64,000 nt of DNA from an uncultured Lachnospiraceae bacterium (GTDB lineage: Bacteria > Bacillota > Clostridia > Lachnospirales > Lachnospiraceae). Shown here piece by piece: positions 19,052-25,479 of this stretch; the stretch's first letter is position 1; every line of letters starts with the position of its first letter. The position numbers and the translations under genes are program-made. A model generated the notes under the pieces. It was not told the DNA's origin and made no database searches. It saw only the letters and a program-made list of their open reading frames with translations. Location: assembly GCA_934364805.1 (NCBI GenBank), contig CAKRMH010000012.1, positions 25,079 to 89,078 on the forward strand. The letters are read 5' to 3'.

Positions 19052-19080
19052 TTGAAAAATCAAGGTTTCCCTGTTATAAT
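19052..19080 (+). promoter_or_regulatory. Sigma-A type promoter of the TSCPD gene
   Basis: TTGAAA (19052-19057), 17-base spacer, TATAAT (19075-19080). The gene start is 40 bases downstream. A TATAAT on the minus strand (19031-19026) lies in the same interval and may serve secA, but without a clear -35. Confidence 0.7.
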
Positions 19081-19119
19081 CATCAAAGTTTCAATGTTAC
19101 CAAAACAGGAGGATTGACT

Positions 19120-19368
19120 ATGACATACGAATACAAAACCAAAGGAACCTGTTCTACCGATATCACATTTGATATCGAGGACAACAAAGTACATAATGTT
19201 CATTTCACTGGCGGATGCAACGGTAATCTGAAAGCAGTTGCAAGCCTTGTAGAAGGACTTCCAGTTGATGAAGTCATCTCACGTCTGGAAGGCATCAAAT
19301 GCGGATTCAAGAGCACATCCTGCGGAGACCAGCTTGCACATGCACTGATCGAGGCTTCCCAGAAATAA
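19120..19368 (+). CDS. Small TSCPD-domain protein (TIGR03905-like)
   Basis: An 82-residue protein made up almost wholly of a TSCPD domain, the region also found at the C-terminus of some vitamin-B12-dependent ribonucleotide reductases. Four cysteines are visible: GTCSTDI, GGCNGNL, IKCGFKSTSCGDQL; they may bind metal or act in redox chemistry. I start at ATG 19120, with GGAGG seven bases upstream, rather than at a TTG two codons earlier. It has its own promoter and a bidirectional terminator, so it is a single-gene unit. Its biochemical function is not known to me. Confidence 0.8.
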   Translation: MTYEYKTKGTCSTDITFDIEDNKVHNVHFTGGCNGNLKAVASLVEGLPVDEVISRLEGIKCGFKSTSCGDQLAHALIEASQK

Positions 19369-19393
19369 TCCCGGATCTGATAAAGATTCTATG

Positions 19394-19449
19394 AAAAATG
19401 CCGGTCTGGCTTCCATGATACTTAAAACATGGCAGTCAGCCGGCGTTTT
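19394..19449. terminator. Bidirectional terminator between the TSCPD gene and dpaB
   Basis: A 17-bp stem with one bulge and one mismatch (GCCGG..CCATG pairing with CATGG..CCGGC) is flanked by AAAAA on the left and GTTTT on the right. It can end the plus-strand TSCPD transcript and the minus-strand dpaB transcript. Confidence 0.8.
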
Positions 19450-19498
19450 CTATTGTATCTGTTTCATCTGCCCATACTGGTATAAATTGCTGACTTTT

Positions 19499-20086
19499 TC
19501 AATCCAGCGGCTGAAGGATCGGCTGGATCTGCTTTCCTTTCAATGCCAGTTCGATCGTTTCCGGCAGAAGTTCCATCTTTGCGACCAGCGAATTGGGTTT
19601 GCTTTTAAAATTATCCTGACCAAATGGAACAAAATAAATATTTTTTGTGTTCATCAGCATTCCGATATTTTTAAAGTTTGCTCCAAGCGCATCATTTGTG
19701 GATATTGCGATGACAAGCGCTTTTCCATTGCGCATATGCGCCTTCGCAGCCATAAGGACCGGCGTATCCACGATACCATTGCAGAGCTTTGCAGCCGTGT
19801 TACCGGTACACGGGGCAATCACCATAATGTCCAGAAAGTTATTCGGACCGATCGGTTCTGCCTGACTGAGCGTGCGGATTCCCTCATTTTCCGTAATCTC
19901 ACAGATTCCATCCACATATTCCCGCGCACTTCCAAAGCGGGTGTCACAGCTTTGTGCTGCAAAAGAGAAAACAGGAATGACATTCGCTCCCATCTCCTTC
20001 AGCCGGATGACCTCCTTTCTGGATTTGGAAAATGTGCAGAAAGACCCGGTAATTCCATATCCTATATTATAATTTGAAAAATCCAT
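19499..20086 (-). CDS. dpaB: Dipicolinate synthase subunit B
   Basis: A 195-residue flavoprotein-fold protein matching SpoVFB/DpaB. Together with DpaA it oxidises dihydrodipicolinate to dipicolinic acid, the spore-core calcium chelator, in the mother cell. It begins YNIGYGITGSFCTFSK and contains the flavoprotein-type PIGPNNFLDIMVIAPCTGNTAAKLCNGIVDTPVLMAAKAHMRNGKALVIAISTNDALG. Its start overlaps the end of dpaA by 25 bases, and GAGGA precedes the ATG. The presence of both subunits next to an aspartokinase is the same logic as the Bacillus spoVFA-spoVFB-asd-dapG cluster. Confidence 0.93.
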   Translation of the reverse strand: MDFSNYNIGYGITGSFCTFSKSRKEVIRLKEMGANVIPVFSFAAQSCDTRFGSAREYVDGICEITENEGIRTLSQAEPIGPNNFLDIMVIAPCTGNTAAKLCNGIVDTPVLMAAKAHMRNGKALVIAISTNDALGANFKNIGMLMNTKNIYFVPFGQDNFKSKPNSLVAKMELLPETIELALKGKQIQPILQPLD

Positions 20087-20925
20087 GATTTATCCTCTTT
20101 TCTTACATCCTCCGGAAGCGTATGCCGGATCACAGAATCAGCAAGAATCTTCGCACTGCTCTTTGGAGTATAGATGCCCGGAAGTCCAAGTGCTTCGATC
20201 ACAGGGATCTCATATTTTGCGGCGGCTTTTTTATCCGTTCCACCAGGCTTTGAGGCAATGTCAATGATCACGGTATCCTTATGCATTTCCCGGATCATGG
20301 ATTCTGTGATCACCATCGCTGGAACCGTGTTGATCACACCGCGTGTTCCATAAGCTTCCTCCGGTGCATAAGAAAAATCTGCAGCATTATGACCATCTGT
20401 TTTTGCTGCCTTCCGGTCTCTTACACTTCTTGCAAGCACAGTGACCCTTCCTCCAAGAAGGGCTATTCTTGCGGCAATTTCCTTTGCGCATCTTCCATAC
20501 CCGGTAACAATATATTTCTCATTTCGGATAGAATATCTGCTATGAAACAGCAGTTCAGCAATCGCAGCTTCCGCTGTCACACACGCATTTTCCAGTGTAA
20601 CCTGCTCTTCATCCATAAAATCCACGTAACGGATCTCATATTTTTCCAGAAATTGTCTCCACTCCTCCGAGAACTTTCCTCCAAATACCATAAGCTGTGG
20701 AATCATGCCTTCCTCACGGTTGATCATCAGATTCTCCCGGACGGTGGACCGGATGTCCTGTAATTTGTCTATTTTCAAAACCGGAGTCGGAAGAATCACC
20801 CTCTCCGCATTGCGTATGAGATTCGAAAGCTCCCTGACACTGCCTTCTTTACATCTTCCGGGAAGATAATCGCCAATATACTGCTGTCTTTGATCTGTTA
20901 CAAATATAACCGTATATCTATCCAT
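20062..20925 (-). CDS. dpaA: Dipicolinate synthase subunit A
   Basis: A 287-residue dehydrogenase-like subunit (SpoVFA/DpaA). The Rossmann motif is KYIVTGYGRCAKEIAARIALLGGRVTVLARS, followed by GVINTVPAMVITESMI and VIIDIASKPGGTD, as in the family. I place the start at ATG 20925 because GGGAG lies eight bases upstream; an ATG nine codons earlier (20952) lacks a ribosome site and falls inside a hairpin and a sigma-K-like promoter. It is 66 bases downstream of an aspartokinase gene. Expression late in sporulation is expected from family knowledge and agrees with the promoter match. Confidence 0.92.
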   Translation of the reverse strand: MDRYTVIFVTDQRQQYIGDYLPGRCKEGSVRELSNLIRNAERVILPTPVLKIDKLQDIRSTVRENLMINREEGMIPQLMVFGGKFSEEWRQFLEKYEIRYVDFMDEEQVTLENACVTAEAAIAELLFHSRYSIRNEKYIVTGYGRCAKEIAARIALLGGRVTVLARSVRDRKAAKTDGHNAADFSYAPEEAYGTRGVINTVPAMVITESMIREMHKDTVIIDIASKPGGTDKKAAAKYEIPVIEALGLPGIYTPKSSAKILADSVIRHTLPEDVRKEDKSWIFQIII

Positions 20926-20964
20926 AAAAAAACGCTCCCTTCCATATATCATATGAAAGAGAGC
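20926..20964 (-). terminator. Terminator hairpin between aspartokinase and dpaA that encloses the dpaA ribosome site
   Basis: On the minus strand GCTCTCTTTCATAT and ATATGGAAGGGAGC form a 14-bp stem (two G-T wobbles) with a GAT loop, followed by GTTTTTTT that runs into the dpaA ATG. The dpaA ribosome site GGGAG is in the 3' arm. Readthrough RNA would thus be terminated or have the ribosome site masked. Confidence 0.7.
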
Positions 20965-20973
20965 CCTTTATGT
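20947..20973 (-). promoter_or_regulatory. Candidate sigma-K promoter of dpaA
   Basis: CATATGATA (20955-20947) fits the sigma-K -10 consensus CATANNNTA and is preceded by AC after 16 bases (20973-20972), the sigma-K -35. Transcription would start near 20940, inside the terminator stem, leaving the dpaA ribosome site unpaired at the 5' end. Confidence 0.5.
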
Positions 20974-20991
20974 TCTGCATTTTTATAAATA

Positions 20992-22311
20992 TTAAAGTCT
21001 TGTTTCAACGAAAATGTCGTAAATCGCTTTAATTGCATTTTCAAAATCAGCATTGCTTACACCGATGATGATATTTAACTCAGAAGATCCCTGGTCAATC
21101 ATCTTAACGTTGATATTTGCATGTGCAAGTGCGGAGAAGATACGTCCTGCAGTACCTCTCTGTGACTTCATTCCACGTCCAACAACTGCGATCAGTGCCA
21201 GATCTGCTTCAAGATCAATGATGTCCGGATGCGCCAGTCTGCGCAGCGCACTGATAACCTGCTGCTCTTTTCCTTCAAACTCAGCCTGATGAACAAACAC
21301 GGTCATGGTGTCGATACCGGATGGCATATGCTCGATGGAAATACCGTTCTCCTCGAATGCCTGAAGTGCTTTTCGGCAGAAACCAACTTCAGAGTTCATC
21401 ATATCTTTGTCGATGCTTACGGCAACGAAGCCTTTCTTACCGGCGATACCGGTAATGGTATATTCGGCCTTCTGACATGTGCTTTCTACGATCAGTGTTC
21501 CCTCATCATCCGGAGCATTGGTGTTCTTGATGTTGATCGGAATGCCAGCCTTACGTACCGGGAAGATTGCATCCTCATGTAAAACAGATGCTCCCATGTA
21601 AGATAACTCACGGAGTTCGCGGTATGTGATTACCTTGATCGGTTTGGAATCTTTGATAATACGAGGATCCGCAACCAGACATCCAGATACATCAGTCCAG
21701 TTCTCATACATGCTTGCGTGTACTGCTTTTGACACGATCGATCCGGTAATATCGGAACCTCCTCTTGAGAATGTGCGGATGCTTCCATCCGGATTCGAAC
21801 CGTAAAATCCAGGAATAACGGCAGTAGGAATCTTCTCGAGTCTGGCGGAAAGTACTTTATCGGTACGATCTGCATCAAAATTGCCATCTTCATCAAAAAA
21901 GATTACTTCTGCGGAATCCACAAATGTATATCCAAGATAATTCGCCATAATAATACCGTTTAAGTATTCTCCACGGCTTGCAGCATAATCTACTCCGGCT
22001 TTCTTCTTAAAATTCTCGGAAATCTTCTTAAATTCCTCTTCCAGAGACAGCTTTAACTGTAATCCGTTGATGATCGAATCATAACGGTCTTTGATCTTCA
22101 TCAGCTGAATGCGGAAGTCTTTCTCCTCTTCTGCAAGTGCATAGCATGCATACAGCATATCGGTAACCTTCGTATCCTTTGAGTTCCGTTTTCCCGGTGC
22201 ACTCGGCACAACGTATTTTCTCTCTTTATCCGAACGGATGATCTTTCCTACCTTTGCGAACTGCTCCGCACTTGCAAGTGAACTTCCGCCAAATTTCACA
22301 ACCTTAACCAT
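20992..22311 (-). CDS. lysC: Aspartate kinase
   Basis: A 439-residue aspartokinase, the first step from aspartate to lysine, threonine, methionine and diaminopimelate/dipicolinate. The kinase begins KVVKFGGSSLASAEQF (ATP site KFGGSS) and includes VIPGFYGSNPDGSIRTFSRGGSDITGSI. The C-terminal 150 residues hold paired ACT regulatory domains (ITGIAGKKGFVAVSIDKDMMN; LALIAVVGRGMKSQRGTAGRIFSALAHANINVKMIDQGSSELNIIIGV). The N-terminal region and insertion resemble the monofunctional class represented by Bacillus YclM. Its position upstream of dpaAB suggests it feeds dipicolinate synthesis, but it has its own vegetative-type promoter and a terminator before dpaA. The symbol lysC is conventional; the isozyme class is not certain. 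Confidence 0.93.
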   Translation of the reverse strand: MVKVVKFGGSSLASAEQFAKVGKIIRSDKERKYVVPSAPGKRNSKDTKVTDMLYACYALAEEEKDFRIQLMKIKDRYDSIINGLQLKLSLEEEFKKISENFKKKAGVDYAASRGEYLNGIIMANYLGYTFVDSAEVIFFDEDGNFDADRTDKVLSARLEKIPTAVIPGFYGSNPDGSIRTFSRGGSDITGSIVSKAVHASMYENWTDVSGCLVADPRIIKDSKPIKVITYRELRELSYMGASVLHEDAIFPVRKAGIPINIKNTNAPDDEGTLIVESTCQKAEYTITGIAGKKGFVAVSIDKDMMNSEVGFCRKALQAFEENGISIEHMPSGIDTMTVFVHQAEFEGKEQQVISALRRLAHPDIIDLEADLALIAVVGRGMKSQRGTAGRIFSALAHANINVKMIDQGSSELNIIIGVSNADFENAIKAIYDIFVETRL

Positions 22312-22356
22312 TTCTTTCGCTCCTTACTGACCCTTCAATTTCAAAATGCTTCCCGC

Positions 22357-22432
22357 GTTTTAACCGCTTTTCTTTGCCGTTTCAGGTTAAAACTCGCTCC
22401 GCTAATTATACCATATGCTTAAAATTCGTCAA
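22357..22432 (-). promoter_or_regulatory. Promoter and leader hairpin of aspartate kinase
   Basis: TTGACG (22432-22427), 16 bases, TATAAT (22410-22405) on the minus strand. The leader then contains a perfect 9-bp inverted repeat GTTTTAACC/GGTTAAAAC (22393-22357). No T run follows, and the leader of roughly 85 nt is too short for a lysine riboswitch. Confidence 0.65.
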
Positions 22433-22536
22433 TTTTTTTCCTGTGTTTCAATTATAGTATTTAATTATTAATATCATTCGTCTTGGTAATAAACATACTT
22501 ATGTCCCATAAGTAACAGATATAGATGCAAATACCT

Positions 22537-23019
22537 TTAATCCATATATATGATATCGGTATCCATAAGATCCGTTCCCCCATCGATGGTCAGAATTCCA
22601 TAAGATGGCGGAGTTCCGTACGGTGGTGCTCCAATGCTTCCGGGATTCAGATACACAATGCCCTCATAAAAATCCTGGTATACACAGTGTGTATGTCCAA
22701 AAAGCGCTGCATCCACTTCTTCTGCCTTTGCCGTCATTGCAAGCCGCAGATAACTCGCCTTGACATTCATCGTATGCCCGTGGCAGATAAAAACGCGTCT
22801 TCCCTCGATCATCAGAATGCGTTCCTCAAACTCGTGGCTGCAGTCACAGTTCCCTGGAACCTGTTCCATCGGAATGTGCGGAAATTTCTTCTGGAGCTGG
22901 GCAGCATCCGACCAGCAGTCTCCAAGATGGATGATCATATCCGGGTTCTCGTTTCTAACTGCCAGTACCATATTATTTACATTTCCATGCGAATCACTCA
23001 GCACCAAAATCCTCTTCAT
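22537..23019 (-). CDS. YfcE/MJ0936-family metallophosphoesterase
   Basis: A 160-residue calcineurin-like phosphoesterase. Metal ligands are seen in order: VLSDSHGN (D and H), IHLGDCW (D), GNCD (N), ICHGH (H) and FGHTH (two H). This is the small single-domain type that includes Escherichia coli YfcE and Methanocaldococcus MJ0936, which hydrolyse phosphodiesters with manganese. The physiological substrate is unknown. It ends YIMD at 22537 and is separated from the upstream Cys-rich protein by a clear terminator, so it is probably its own transcription unit. Confidence 0.88.
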   Translation of the reverse strand: MKRILVLSDSHGNVNNMVLAVRNENPDMIIHLGDCWSDAAQLQKKFPHIPMEQVPGNCDCSHEFEERILMIEGRRVFICHGHTMNVKASYLRLAMTAKAEEVDAALFGHTHCVYQDFYEGIVYLNPGSIGAPPYGTPPSYGILTIDGGTDLMDTDIIYMD

Positions 23020-23078
23020 ATAATATCCCTGTCCATTCTATTTGCTAACGATCATAGCAGATTTTTCTGTAAAATGCA

Positions 23079-23120
23079 AAAAACTCCTGTAACGGCAGCG
23101 TTGCCGTTTCAAGAGTTTTT
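23079..23120 (-). terminator. Terminator downstream of the small Cys-rich protein gene
   Basis: AAAAACTCCTG..AACGGCA pairs with TGCCGTT..CAAGAGTTTTT around a short loop. The AAAAA and TTTTT flanks make it functional in both directions. It separates the Cys-rich gene from the phosphoesterase gene. Confidence 0.8.
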
Positions 23121-23159
23121 GTAAAAACCGTTTCCTTTTCCTTTGAATCATAACCCCTG

Positions 23160-23336
23160 TTATGCTAATCTCTTCCAGTGTTTACTGCATTTGTAGTATG
23201 AGTAAAACATGCAGTGATCCGCCTGTTCACAGCGAACCTTTGCATCCTGGATATGGCACTGGCAATTTACGATTGCGTCCGCCTTACCATGACACTGTCC
23301 TTTTAACATAACTTCATCCAACACTTCGTTCGTCAT
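23160..23336 (-). CDS. Small Cys- and His-rich protein of 58 residues
   Basis: A short gene with a good ribosome site (AAGGAG, seven bases before ATG 23336). The predicted protein begins MTNEVLDEVMLKGQCHGK and ends KCSKHWKRLA. It has six cysteines (GQCHG, VNCQCHI, VRCEQ, DHCMFY, YKCSKH) and several histidines next to them, suggesting zinc or iron-sulfur binding. It ends just before a strong terminator, which supports expression. It is not the SCIFF radical-SAM substrate, whose cysteines are spaced differently. I do not recognise the family; function unknown. Confidence 0.7.
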   Translation of the reverse strand: MTNEVLDEVMLKGQCHGKADAIVNCQCHIQDAKVRCEQADHCMFYSYYKCSKHWKRLA

Positions 23337-23574
23337 AACAATACTCCTTAACTAAGCTTTGTATCCAACGAACTTTATTATACAATATCTTGTGTCGGAA
23401 AACCATGTGGCATTTTAGACAAATGATTCTTCTGGATTTGTCCAAATTTTCACTTGACGAAATGTTAGTCGTCTGCTCACGTGATAAGTTATAGCCATAA
23501 AGTACTATCTGTTTTCTTATAAAAAAAAGTTGCACAGAATGACCTTCCTGCATTCCATTGTCCCTTGTTAAAAA

Positions 23575-23886
23575 TTGTGAAAAGGCGTCATCCGAATCCT
23601 GTTACTTCAGATGACGCCTAATGCTGTTCATTTTCCAATGGACAATACCTCTTCTCTTTCCAGATTCTGTTCTTATGTTTCACCTCAAATGGCGGTTGGG
23701 ATTGACTTTGTATCAGATGAACGGATCTATTCAAAGTTCCTTCCCTGTCTTATTCATCATCAATGCCACTGGTTTCCGAATGAAGTCTGGTGTGCCTGGT
23801 TGCTCCTCAACAAAATGCAGTTCCTTTTGGACTATACCTCTCTTTCTTAGATTAAGAACTTCGATTGCTATGTCTGTTCTTTTGTT
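23575..23886 (-). ncRNA. Candidate structured non-coding RNA of about 310 nt
   Basis: A promoter (TTGACA-N17-TATATT) and an intrinsic terminator (13-bp stem 23584-23618 followed by TTTT) bound this unit, and no reading frame with a start codon and ribosome site exists between them. Possible helices on the minus strand: CAACAAAA near the 5' end with TTTTGTTG; AAGAAC with GTTCTT; ACTTTG..AGAT with ATCT..CAAAGT. A sequence of the form GAGAGGTAT-GTCCA occurs near both ends. It does not resemble tmRNA, RNase P or SRP RNA motifs that I can recall. A 46-codon open frame on this strand lacks a start codon. Confidence 0.5.
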
Positions 23887-23892
23887 GTCTTT

Positions 23893-23921
23893 AATATAGC
23901 ATGCATTTCACATATTGTCAA
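23893..23921 (-). promoter_or_regulatory. Strong promoter of the candidate structured RNA
   Basis: TTGACA (23921-23916), 17-base spacer, TATATT (23898-23893) on the minus strand, with AT-rich sequence upstream. Bases 23922-24073 beyond it are AT rich and show no gene. Confidence 0.75.
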
Positions 23922-24073
23922 CATATTTTTCTAATTATTTTTATATTCTGTTGTTTTATTCTATATTCCGTTTTATTTGTATGCTATTTTCTGATAATTC
24001 ATTCTATTACTTCTACTCGATAGCAGTTTCAAAATGGAATTGCTGAATATCTGACCATACTGTCTGATTAATT

Positions 24074-24111
24074 AAAAAAGCCGCCTCACGAAATCTCTTT
24101 CGTAAAGCGGC
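24074..24111 (-). terminator. Terminator of the EEP-family gene
   Basis: On the minus strand GCCGC..ACGAA pairs with TTCGT..GCGGC and is followed by TTTTTT. It begins 15 bases after the stop codon at 24126. Confidence 0.8.
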
Positions 24112-24125
24112 AGTTTCAAAACCTG

Positions 24126-25217
24126 TTATTCTCCAAGCGTAACCTTCATAAGAACCGGGTTATGATCCGAATTTGCAAATCCAAGATCCTGCGTCTCGAC
24201 CGAATCCACAGTCAGATTGGATGACACAATAAACCCATCTATCAGATAATACTGAAAATGCTCCGGGTCTGCACCTTCATACGGCTGGTCAAGCGACCTG
24301 CAGGAAGGTGTACGGTTATCTGTCACAAAATTCAGATCGGAGCCGAATTCATCAACGTCCACACATCCCGGCTGCCAGAGATCCTCACTGTTCTGCGGAT
24401 ACATACTGATATCCACATTGGAAAAACTCTGGTTAAAATCACCTCCGGCGATCACATAATTTCCCTTGTCTACTTCTTCCTGAAGCACCTGCTTCAGCAT
24501 TTTGGTCTGAGCAGCTTTTCCTTCCCCATCATCGTAGGCCTCAAGATGAAGATTAACAAGAACAAGTTCTCTGTCACTGTCTTCGACTGGAATACGGTCC
24601 ACCATCAGACAGCGTTTTAAATTGGCGATTCTGACCGGATAAGAAAATGGACATGGAAGTGAGATCCGCTCCGCATTTTCCATCTCATAGCCGGACAGTG
24701 TAAGGATTCCGCAATCTACTTTTCCAATTGTCGGAATCGGATATGGCACATAGAGTACCTTATAATTGGTTGCAAAACTATATGTAGAATCCTTCCATTC
24801 ACCAACGATCGCATCCTGCTCATTGATTCCGTGCGACCTCTTGGAATCAAGATCCACTTCCTGAAGAAACGCCGCATCCGGCTCCAATGTTTTCAGTTCC
24901 CCGCTGATTGCCTGAATGTTCGTCTGCACCTGTTTTCTGTCGGCTGTGCTTACATGCTTTCCACCATCCATGAAAAAATCGGCGTTTGCTCCCAGTGCCC
25001 CATAACCGATATTCCATGTAACAATGGAAAAATCGTCTCCCTCATGAAGCGTTCCGGATGCATTTCCCCCTACATCCAGTGTCTCCTTCGAATCCGGCTT
25101 AAATTCTGTGACGGTAAGTACAAGCACCAGAATCAAAAAAGCTGCTGCCGCAACTGCAACAACGCTCCCGGCAGCTTTCAGGATCGTTGTCACGTTCTTC
25201 TTTTGTTTTTCCTGCAT
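24126..25217 (-). CDS. Membrane-anchored endonuclease/exonuclease/phosphatase family protein
   Basis: A 363-residue protein with an N-terminal hydrophobic anchor (VVAVAAAAFLILVLVLTV, residues about 15-37) and an extracytoplasmic EEP domain. Catalytic motifs are visible: IVTWNIGYG (N), FLQEVDLDSKRS (E), VNLHLEAYDDGE (H), VIAGGDFNQSFS (D and N), and GFANSDHNPVLMKV (SDH). EEP enzymes cleave phosphodiester bonds in nucleic acids, lipids or inositol phosphates; sphingomyelinase-like activity is possible but unproven. I start at ATG 25217, preceded by GGGGGG, rather than at an upstream GTG (25262). It is the last gene after copA. Confidence 0.85.
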   Translation of the reverse strand: MQEKQKKNVTTILKAAGSVVAVAAAAFLILVLVLTVTEFKPDSKETLDVGGNASGTLHEGDDFSIVTWNIGYGALGANADFFMDGGKHVSTADRKQVQTNIQAISGELKTLEPDAAFLQEVDLDSKRSHGINEQDAIVGEWKDSTYSFATNYKVLYVPYPIPTIGKVDCGILTLSGYEMENAERISLPCPFSYPVRIANLKRCLMVDRIPVEDSDRELVLVNLHLEAYDDGEGKAAQTKMLKQVLQEEVDKGNYVIAGGDFNQSFSNVDISMYPQNSEDLWQPGCVDVDEFGSDLNFVTDNRTPSCRSLDQPYEGADPEHFQYYLIDGFIVSSNLTVDSVETQDLGFANSDHNPVLMKVTLGE

Positions 25218-25272
25218 AAAATAAAATCCCCCCAGATTATTTATATTCCTTCCAGGCTCCACTTCAATGCTG

Positions 25273-25479
25273 TTAGTGGATTCCCTTCAGCTTATAGCCA
25301 GCCTCTTCAATCACCTTTGCAAATTCCTCTTTGGATACTTCACGGTCCGTTGTCACCTCTGCGGTGCCTTTTTCAAAGCTGACTTCTGCGGTCACACCGT
25401 CCATATCATTGAGTGCTTTGGTTACATGTGCCTGGCAATGTGCACACATCATTCCTTCGATTTCAAGTGTCTGTTTCAT
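25273..25479 (-). CDS. Possible nested in-frame start producing a CopZ-like copper chaperone
   Basis: Inside copA, ATG 25479-25477 is preceded at eight bases by a perfect ribosome site AAGGAGG (25494-25488). Initiation there would give a 68-residue HMA protein, MKQTLEIEGMMCAHCQAHV to EEAGYKLKGIH, the size and sequence type of a free CopZ chaperone. The fused domain could be both part of the ATPase and a separate chaperone. Known precedent for dual products from copA is the frameshifted CopA(Z) of Escherichia coli. The arrangement may also be a relic of copA-copZ fusion after loss of a stop codon. Confidence 0.55.
   Translation of the reverse strand: MKQTLEIEGMMCAHCQAHVTKALNDMDGVTAEVSFEKGTAEVTTDREVSKEEFAKVIEEAGYKLKGIH

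Noticed and set aside
22312..22404. Lysine riboswitch in the aspartokinase leader
   Set aside because: The transcript leader is only about 85 nt and lacks the five-helix core of a lysine riboswitch.
23740..23886. Minus-strand 46-codon frame containing VQKELHFVEEQPGTPDFIRKPVALMMNKTGKEL
   Set aside because: It has a TGA just upstream in frame and no ATG, GTG or TTG start with ribosome site before the main part; better read as RNA.
23621..23899. Plus-strand open frame of 92 codons
   Set aside because: It lies antisense to a unit with clear promoter and terminator on the minus strand, has no ribosome site, and the composition is not protein-like.
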